From CAYTZH01 sp964442285 (GTDB taxonomy: Bacteria; Myxococcota_A; UBA9160; JAFDET01): a stretch of 64,000 bases of DNA. How positions within the stretch are numbered: the stretch's first letter is position 1; every line of letters starts with the position of its first letter. Below the pieces are notes generated by a model that had not been told where the DNA came from, ran no database searches, and saw nothing but the letters and a program-made list of their open reading frames with translations. The stretch covers positions 62,001 through 126,000 of the forward strand of contig CAYTZH010000003.1 of NCBI GenBank assembly GCA_964442285.1. The letters run 5' to 3'. Shown here piece by piece: positions 59,446 to 64,000 of this stretch. The position numbers were made by a program, and so were the translations under genes.

Positions 59446-61845
59446 TCAGTCGGCCAGGAGGCCGGCGGCGCTGAGCACCGTCCAGCCGGCGGTCCACTTG
59501 GGCTCGCCGCGGCGGAACGCCCCGCGGTAGGTGGCCGCGCCGTCCAGCCCCGGGCCCTGGGGAACCACCCCGTTGCCGACGCCCTTCACGCCCCAGCGGG
59601 GCTGGGGATCGATGGGCGCGTCGAGCAGGCTGGCGTCGAGCTTGCCCCGGGCGTTGCCCTTCGGCGCGAACCAGGTGACCTCGGACTCGAGGCCAGCGAA
59701 GCCGAAGTAGTTCACCAGGTTGGCGCCCGCCGGCATCGGCGGGGCACCCAGGCTCGGGGCGAGACGGTTGCCGTTGGCGAGAGCGGCCGCCTCGTCGGAA
59801 CTCTCCGGGGTGCCGGCGTCGCGGGTGTAGCCGCGGATCGGATCGACGTCGTGGAAGGTCGACGAGACGATGGCGACCCGGCCCGTCGCGACGTTCAGGG
59901 TGGTGTCGGAGCCGCGGCAGCCGCTGTCGCCGAGGTCGGAGTCGACCACCAGGCCCGGCGCACCGCGGGTGTTGACCACGAGCGCGTTGAGGATCTGGCC
60001 GGCGAAGCCGTTGCGCAGCAGCAGTCCCCCGGACGCGGGTGCCGGCGAGACGGCGGGGTTGCGGGGCGTGGCGGCGCCCGGGTCCGGCGTCGAGCCCATC
60101 ACGGTCAGGTTGTAGAAGCGCGGGTTCGAGAGCGGCCAGCAGCTCGTGTCGAGCTCGCCGTCGTCGACGTCGGCGCGAGTGCTGGCGTTGCCGCGGTCGT
60201 CGCCGTCGAGCTCGGCGCCGTAGTCGCCCGAGGCCGAGCCGAACGGGTCCCCGTCGTCCTCGTTGAAGGTCGGCATCAGCGCCAGCAGGAACTGGTTCAC
60301 GCCGGTGTAGCCCTGGTCCACGTCGAAGGCGTCGTCGCCCACGAAGGTCGCCATCAGGTGATCGCCGTGGACCGTGCCCCCGAACCACTCGAAGCCGTCG
60401 TCGAAGTTGGCGTAGCACTCGACGTGGGAGATCTGCGTCGCGTCGCCCACCCCGCCCAGGGACAGGCAGTTGAGCTCGTTGCCGGCGCCCAGCTCGTCGC
60501 CGGCGTGGCGGATCGACAGGAAGGCCAGGCGCCCCGAGCCGTGGTGGGGGTCGAGCCCGCCGTAGGTCGCGTCCTCGACCGGGAAGCCGGGGATCGTCAG
60601 GCCCTCGATCATCGCCTGGCCCCAGTCGACCCCGCGGCGGCTCAGGTTGGTGGGCGCCCTGCCCAGGATCACCATGCCGCCCCAGAGCGACACGTTGCCC
60701 TCACCGGCGCGGTCCAGCGGCGCCAGCGGCGCGCCGAGGGGGTCGTCGTCGAGGAAGGCGTCCGGCGGCGAGGCCTCCGGGTCCCAGGGGTCGACGAAGG
60801 GATCGGCGGGATCGGAGTCGTCGGCCACGCCGTCCCCGTCGTTGTCGATGGCGGCCGTGGTGAAGACGATCGGCGCCTGGCGCGTTCCCACCGCGTGGAT
60901 GCGGCCGTTCCGCGTCACGATCAGCGCGCCCGGGCTGCCTTCGGCGGAGCCCGCCTGCACGGGCTGCGAGCGCGGCTGGCCGCGCACGATGCAGCCGGGG
61001 AGGATCGTGAGCGTGTTGCCGTCCTTCACGAAGATCGGTCGGTCGAGCACGATCGGGCACGGGGCGCTCGACGGTCCCCCGGTGGTCGAGACGTCCAGCG
61101 GGAGGCCGGGTCCCCAGGTCATGTCGCCGGTGCCGACGCCGGCCCCGGGCCCGCCCGCGATGTCGGTGGCGATCAGCGTCGCGTCGCCGCCCCGCGCGGC
61201 GCCGGCCCGCAGGGCCGGCGGCGCGGCCGACACCGCCGGCAGGTCCGCCGCGCCCGCGCCGGCCCGCATCGACGGCGCCTCGTCGGCCGGAGCGGCGGCG
61301 ACGAGCTCGATGATGCCGTTGTCCGCCTCCGCCCGCAGCGACCAGCGCGCCAGCTGCGGATCGCTGCGGCCGTACTCGACGAAGTCGCGGAAGAAGTTCA
61401 GCGGGAAGCCGACGAGGAGCTGGTTGGCGGCCTGGTACGGGAAGTCGCCGTCGCCGAAGTAGCTCGCGAGCCACGCGAACATGAACCGCTTCTCGGAGGT
61501 CAGCCAGACCGAGTCGGGCTGCGTGAAGCGATGCTGGAACCAGAGTCGCCGATAGGTGTAGGCTGCGAGGGGGAACGCCTTCTCGCTCTCGGGACTCCCT
61601 GGATGACGCACCCGGATCTGCTTGAGGTGGCCGTAGGCCCCTTCGAGATCGTCGAGCACCACGGCGGCGTTGGCCTGGTCGAGCAGGTCGCGCGCCGCCG
61701 GGCTCGGGGACGTCGGCACGGCCGCGCAGCCCGCCACCGCGACGAGCAGGGCCAGGATCGCGAGGGGAAGCGCGCGGGGCGGGGTGGCAGACGCAGCGCG
61801 CGGGAGGGCCCCCGACGATCTGCGACAGCGAGGGGGGGACGCCAT
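59446..61845 (-). CDS. large lipoprotein with C-terminal right-handed beta-helix
   Basis: 799 residues. The signal peptide ends in LVAVAGC, a lipobox. Residues about 50-170 look like short helical repeats (LEGAYGHLKQIRVRHPGSPES). From about 220 the sequence is beta-helical with MTWGPGLPLDVSTTGG, GNTLTILPGCIVRG, GNVSLWGGMVILGRAP and ISHVECYANFDDGFEWFGG, as in bacterial parallel-beta-helix surface proteins. Ca2+-like DxDxDG stretches (DNDGDGVADDSDP) occur. It is probably surface-exposed; the ligand is unknown. A Shine-Dalgarno GGAG precedes ATG 61845. Confidence 0.78.
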   Translation of the reverse strand: MASPPRCRRSSGALPRAASATPPRALPLAILALLVAVAGCAAVPTSPSPAARDLLDQANAAVVLDDLEGAYGHLKQIRVRHPGSPESEKAFPLAAYTYRRLWFQHRFTQPDSVWLTSEKRFMFAWLASYFGDGDFPYQAANQLLVGFPLNFFRDFVEYGRSDPQLARWSLRAEADNGIIELVAAAPADEAPSMRAGAGAADLPAVSAAPPALRAGAARGGDATLIATDIAGGPGAGVGTGDMTWGPGLPLDVSTTGGPSSAPCPIVLDRPIFVKDGNTLTILPGCIVRGQPRSQPVQAGSAEGSPGALIVTRNGRIHAVGTRQAPIVFTTAAIDNDGDGVADDSDPADPFVDPWDPEASPPDAFLDDDPLGAPLAPLDRAGEGNVSLWGGMVILGRAPTNLSRRGVDWGQAMIEGLTIPGFPVEDATYGGLDPHHGSGRLAFLSIRHAGDELGAGNELNCLSLGGVGDATQISHVECYANFDDGFEWFGGTVHGDHLMATFVGDDAFDVDQGYTGVNQFLLALMPTFNEDDGDPFGSASGDYGAELDGDDRGNASTRADVDDGELDTSCWPLSNPRFYNLTVMGSTPDPGAATPRNPAVSPAPASGGLLLRNGFAGQILNALVVNTRGAPGLVVDSDLGDSGCRGSDTTLNVATGRVAIVSSTFHDVDPIRGYTRDAGTPESSDEAAALANGNRLAPSLGAPPMPAGANLVNYFGFAGLESEVTWFAPKGNARGKLDASLLDAPIDPQPRWGVKGVGNGVVPQGPGLDGAATYRGAFRRGEPKWTAGWTVLSAAGLLAD

Positions 61846-61880
61846 CGGGATCTCCAGTTCCGGTTCGACTCCGTGATCTG

Positions 61881-61886
61881 ATTATA
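61881..61886 (-). promoter_or_regulatory. -10 element of the beta-helix lipoprotein gene
   Basis: A perfect TATAAT on the minus strand in an AT-rich patch, 35 bases before the start codon. The -35 region (around TCACGA) is weak. It is one of only two near-consensus -10 elements with a leader in the window. Confidence 0.5.
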
Positions 61887-61959
61887 CAAACGGGGTTACA
61901 GAATCGTGACGGCGATCACCGCAGCGCGGGGCCGCGCCCCCGGCCCGGCGCGAGAACGC

Positions 61960-62496
61960 TCAGCCGCGGAGCCGCGCGAGCCCGCGACCGAGCGCACGCG
62001 CGGCGCGGAACGACCACACCGGGTCGATTCCCCGCCGTCGCAGCGCGCTTCGCGCACGCCCGGCTCTCTCGAAAGCGTCGCCTGCACGACGCAGGTCGCC
62101 CCGGGCGCGCAGGGCCTCGGTCTCCACCAGGGCGCGCTCCATCGCGTGTCGCTCGCGCCGGATCTCGGCCAGCAACGCGCCGGACTCCCCGCTGCGAAGC
62201 AGCCAGCGCAGGAGGCCGGCACCGACGAGCGCCACGCCCGGCGCCACCAGGGCGGAGAGCAGGATGCCGACGGCGGTCACCGCGCGCGGCCACAGGCCGA
62301 GCAGCGCCGCCACGGCGCACACGGCCAGCCCTCCGCGGACGGCGCCGGGCCCGGGGCCGGCGGCCGCGACGCCCCAGGCCGCAGCCAGGATGCAGGCCAG
62401 CAGCGCATCCGCGCGCTCGAGGGTGCGCCCCAGGCCGGCCGCGACCCCGCCGTCCCGGGCCCCCTCGCCCGGAAGCTCTGTCACCTGGGAGGCCAC
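61960..62496 (-). CDS. small membrane protein, unrecognised
   Basis: 178 residues. Three hydrophobic stretches span residues about 30-110 (ALLACILAAAWGVAAAGPG, LAVCAVAALLGL, ILLSALVAPGVALVGAGLLRW), then a basic helical tail (EIRRERHAMERALVETEALR). I know no family. GTG 62496 lies 10 bases after TAGAAT with no Shine-Dalgarno. Codon pattern is consistent with a real gene. Confidence 0.6.
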   Translation of the reverse strand: MASQVTELPGEGARDGGVAAGLGRTLERADALLACILAAAWGVAAAGPGPGAVRGGLAVCAVAALLGLWPRAVTAVGILLSALVAPGVALVGAGLLRWLLRSGESGALLAEIRRERHAMERALVETEALRARGDLRRAGDAFERAGRARSALRRRGIDPVWSFRAARALGRGLARLRG

Positions 62497-62543
62497 GTCG
62501 GCCCCGATTCTACCGGCCGTCGAGGGCCCCGTGGATACCGGCC

Positions 62544-62612
62544 GCCGGGGCCCCGTGGAGCCGCTGGCCGGGGCCCCGTGGAGCCGCTGGCCGGGGCCCC
62601 GTGGAGCCGCTG
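62544..62612. repeat. 23-bp tandem repeat, left of the gap
   Basis: Three exact copies of the 23-mer whose first 20 bases are GCCGGGGCCCCGTGGAGCCG, ending CTG, followed by GCCGGGATT and the Ns. A diverged copy is visible before 62544. Each copy contains the palindrome CCGGGGCCCCGG-like core. Confidence 0.9.
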
Positions 62613-62621
62613 GCCGGGATT

Positions 62622-62721
62622 NNNNNNNNNNNNNNNNNNNNNNNNNNNNNNNNNNNNNNNNNNNNNNNNNNNNNNNNNNNNNNNNNNNNNNNNNNNNNNN
62701 NNNNNNNNNNNNNNNNNNNNN
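62622..62721. other. 100-base run of N (assembly gap)
   Basis: Exactly 100 Ns, a common placeholder for gaps of unknown length. It falls inside the 23-bp repeat. The sequence before it ends in GCCGGGATT, the same 9 bases that follow the last repeat on the right side, so the gap may be artificial. Confidence 0.95.
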
Positions 62722-62767
62722 GCCGGGGCCCCGTGGAGCCGCTGGCCGGGGCCCCGTGGAGCCGCTG
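62722..62767. repeat. 23-bp tandem repeat, right of the gap
   Basis: Two exact copies of the same 23-mer, then GCCGGGATTCGG and unique sequence leading to asd. The copy number in the genome is unknown because of the gap. The stretch 62497-62808 holds this repeat, the gap and no gene. Confidence 0.9.
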
Positions 62768-62808
62768 GCCGGGATTCGGTACATCACCGGTTTCGAAGGA
62801 GAACTCCC

Positions 62809-63909
62809 ATGCCCCCGGAAGCCCAGAGCTCCGTTCGTCGCCGCGTCGCCGTGGTGGGCGCCACGGGCGTCGCCGGCCAGCAGTTCCTGGTGTCCCTGGC
62901 GGGTCACCCCTGGTTCGAGCTCACGGCCCTGGCGGCCAGCGAGCGCTCGGCCGGGAAGTCCTACCGCGAGGCGATCACGCGACCCGACGGGGGCTCCGGC
63001 TGGGCCTGCGAAGAGCCCCTGCCCGAGGCCTTCGCCGAGCTGCCGGTGGTCGAGGCGCCGAGCCTGGACCTGGACGCGGTCGATCTGGTCTTCTCGGCGG
63101 TGGAGTCCGACGCGGCCCGCGCGCTCGAGCCGCGCTACGCCGCCCGGGTACCCGTGGTCTCCACCGCGTCGGCCTTCCGCTACGAGGACGACGTCCCGGT
63201 GCTCGTGCCCGGCGTGAACTCGGCCCACGCGGACCTGGTGAAGCGGCAGCAGCGGGAGCGGGGCTGGAAGGGCTTCGTGGTCCCCCAGCCCAACTGCACG
63301 GCCACCGGGCTGGTGATCGCCCTGGCCCCCCTGGCGCGACGCTTCGGCCTGAAGGCGGTGATGATGACCTCGCTGCAGTCGCTCTCGGGTGCCGGACGCA
63401 GCCCCGGGGTCATCGCCATGGACGTCCTCGACAACGTGATCCCGTACATCCGCGGCGAGGAGGAGAAGGTGGAGGTCGAGACCCGGAAGGTCCTCGGCCG
63501 CCTGGAGGGCGACCGGATCGTGCCCCTCGACGCCCGGGTCTCCGCCACCTGCACCCGGGTGAACGTCCGGGACGGACACTTCGAGTCCGTCTCGGCGTCC
63601 CTGGGGGAGCCGGCCAGCCTCGATGCCGTCCGCGAGGCCCTCGAGGCCTGGGGCAAGGAGTTCACCGATCTTGGCCTGCCGTCCTCGCCCCCGGAGCTGA
63701 TCCGGGTCTCGGACGATCCCTACCGGCCCCAGCCCCGTCTCGACCGGTCGATCCACGACGGCATGACCACGGCGGTGGGCCGGCTGCGCGAGGACGCGGT
63801 GCTGCCCAACGGCGTGAAGTTCGTGCTCCTGTCCCACAACACCAAGATGGGAGCGGCCAAGGGGTCGGTGCTGACCGCGGAGTACCTGGTTCACCGGGGC
63901 TTGGCGTAG
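62809..63909 (+). CDS. asd: aspartate-semialdehyde dehydrogenase
   Basis: 366 residues. The NADP loop is VAVVGATGVAGQQFLV near the N-terminus, the nucleophile is Cys163 in VPQPNCTATGLVIAL, and TSLQSLSGAGRSPG holds substrate-binding residues. The layout matches the archaeal/fungal-type Asd. It reduces aspartyl phosphate to the semialdehyde for lysine, methionine, threonine and diaminopimelate. AAGGAGAA is 8 bases before ATG 62809. The repeat array lies 40 bases upstream and may sit in its 5' UTR. Confidence 0.94.
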   Translation: MPPEAQSSVRRRVAVVGATGVAGQQFLVSLAGHPWFELTALAASERSAGKSYREAITRPDGGSGWACEEPLPEAFAELPVVEAPSLDLDAVDLVFSAVESDAARALEPRYAARVPVVSTASAFRYEDDVPVLVPGVNSAHADLVKRQQRERGWKGFVVPQPNCTATGLVIALAPLARRFGLKAVMMTSLQSLSGAGRSPGVIAMDVLDNVIPYIRGEEEKVEVETRKVLGRLEGDRIVPLDARVSATCTRVNVRDGHFESVSASLGEPASLDAVREALEAWGKEFTDLGLPSSPPELIRVSDDPYRPQPRLDRSIHDGMTTAVGRLREDAVLPNGVKFVLLSHNTKMGAAKGSVLTAEYLVHRGLA

Positions 63910-64000
63910 GAGATTGCCTACGGGGCGTTTCCGAGCGCCCGGGATGCGCAACTCTTGCGCCGAGGCACTTGAGTTCTCATCCTGGGTGTCCGATACGCCG
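63910..64000. other. right-edge non-coding sequence
   Basis: 91 bases after asd with no convincing reading frame. It contains imperfect hairpin-forming sequence (CGGGGCG TTTCCGAG CGCCCG) shortly after the stop, which could act as a terminator, but there is no T run. Confidence 0.3.

Noticed and set aside
1..64000. tRNA or rRNA genes
   Set aside because: I looked for cloverleaf-type arms with TTC-A-A loops and for conserved rRNA blocks in the gaps and found none. All gaps are short and explained by promoters, hairpins or repeats. A covariance-model scan would be decisive.

Overview
The window is very GC-rich, densely packed bacterial DNA with genes on both strands. Many gene junctions are 4-base GTGA or ATGA overlaps. 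The gene mix suggests a free-living Gram-negative bacterium of a deltaproteobacterial/Myxococcota-like lineage, probably from a metagenome assembly because there is a 100-N scaffold gap near the right end. That mix is a PEP-CTERM protein, several cytochrome P450s including a sterol-demethylase-type CYP51 fused to ferredoxin, glcDEF, acyl-CoA enzymes, Npt-type nucleotide transporters, many lipoproteins and an ECF sigma/anti-sigma pair. The taxonomic placement is inference only. I saw no rRNA, tRNA or CRISPR array.

Layout. 0-5 kb: end of a PEP-CTERM protein, an MFS transporter, an alpha/beta hydrolase and formate-tetrahydrofolate ligase. 5-12 kb: a co-directional oxygenase cluster (P450, SDR, CYP51-ferredoxin fusion, NTF2-like protein, second P450) preceded by an AT-rich palindrome, then a two-domain polyphosphate:AMP phosphotransferase. 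12-14.5 kb: decayed DNA, with a VgrG cut short and bracketed by near-identical 20-bp repeats, and a class III aminotransferase with an internal deletion. 14.7-15.8 kb: an RRM RNA-binding protein and a NYN-OST-HTH protein. 15.9-26 kb: two ADP/ATP-translocase-like transporters (one carrying HEAT repeats and a cyclic-nucleotide-binding domain) flank three exported proteins, namely a glucan-water-dikinase-like enzyme and two serine beta-lactamase-fold proteins. 26-35 kb: MAPEG protein, TPR-metallopeptidase, glcDEF and two lipoproteins. 35-45 kb: a citramalate/isopropylmalate synthase behind an isoleucine-rich leader peptide and intrinsic terminator, then pseudouridine synthase, flavodoxin, O-methyltransferase, thiol peroxidase, acetyltransferases, phosphoesterase and alcohol dehydrogenase. 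44-54 kb: a cysteine-less thiolase-fold protein, SppA, hydrolases, an ECF sigma operon and ThiI. 54-64 kb: HAD hydrolase, MFS transporter, histidine phosphatase, enoyl-CoA hydratase, CoA-transferase, a broken NDH-2 gene, a beta-helix lipoprotein, a small membrane protein, the repeat-flanked gap and aspartate-semialdehyde dehydrogenase.

The best candidates for undescribed biology are: (1) the 15.9-26 kb group, which reads as a possible nucleotide-fuelled phosphorylation or envelope-modification system outside the cytoplasm; (2) an isoleucine attenuator whose leader peptide itself appears leaderless; (3) a recurrent -10-like hexamer 6-10 bases before start codons with no Shine-Dalgarno, implying widespread leaderless transcription, including one palindromic element shared by two divergent genes; and (4) the CYP51-ferredoxin cluster.
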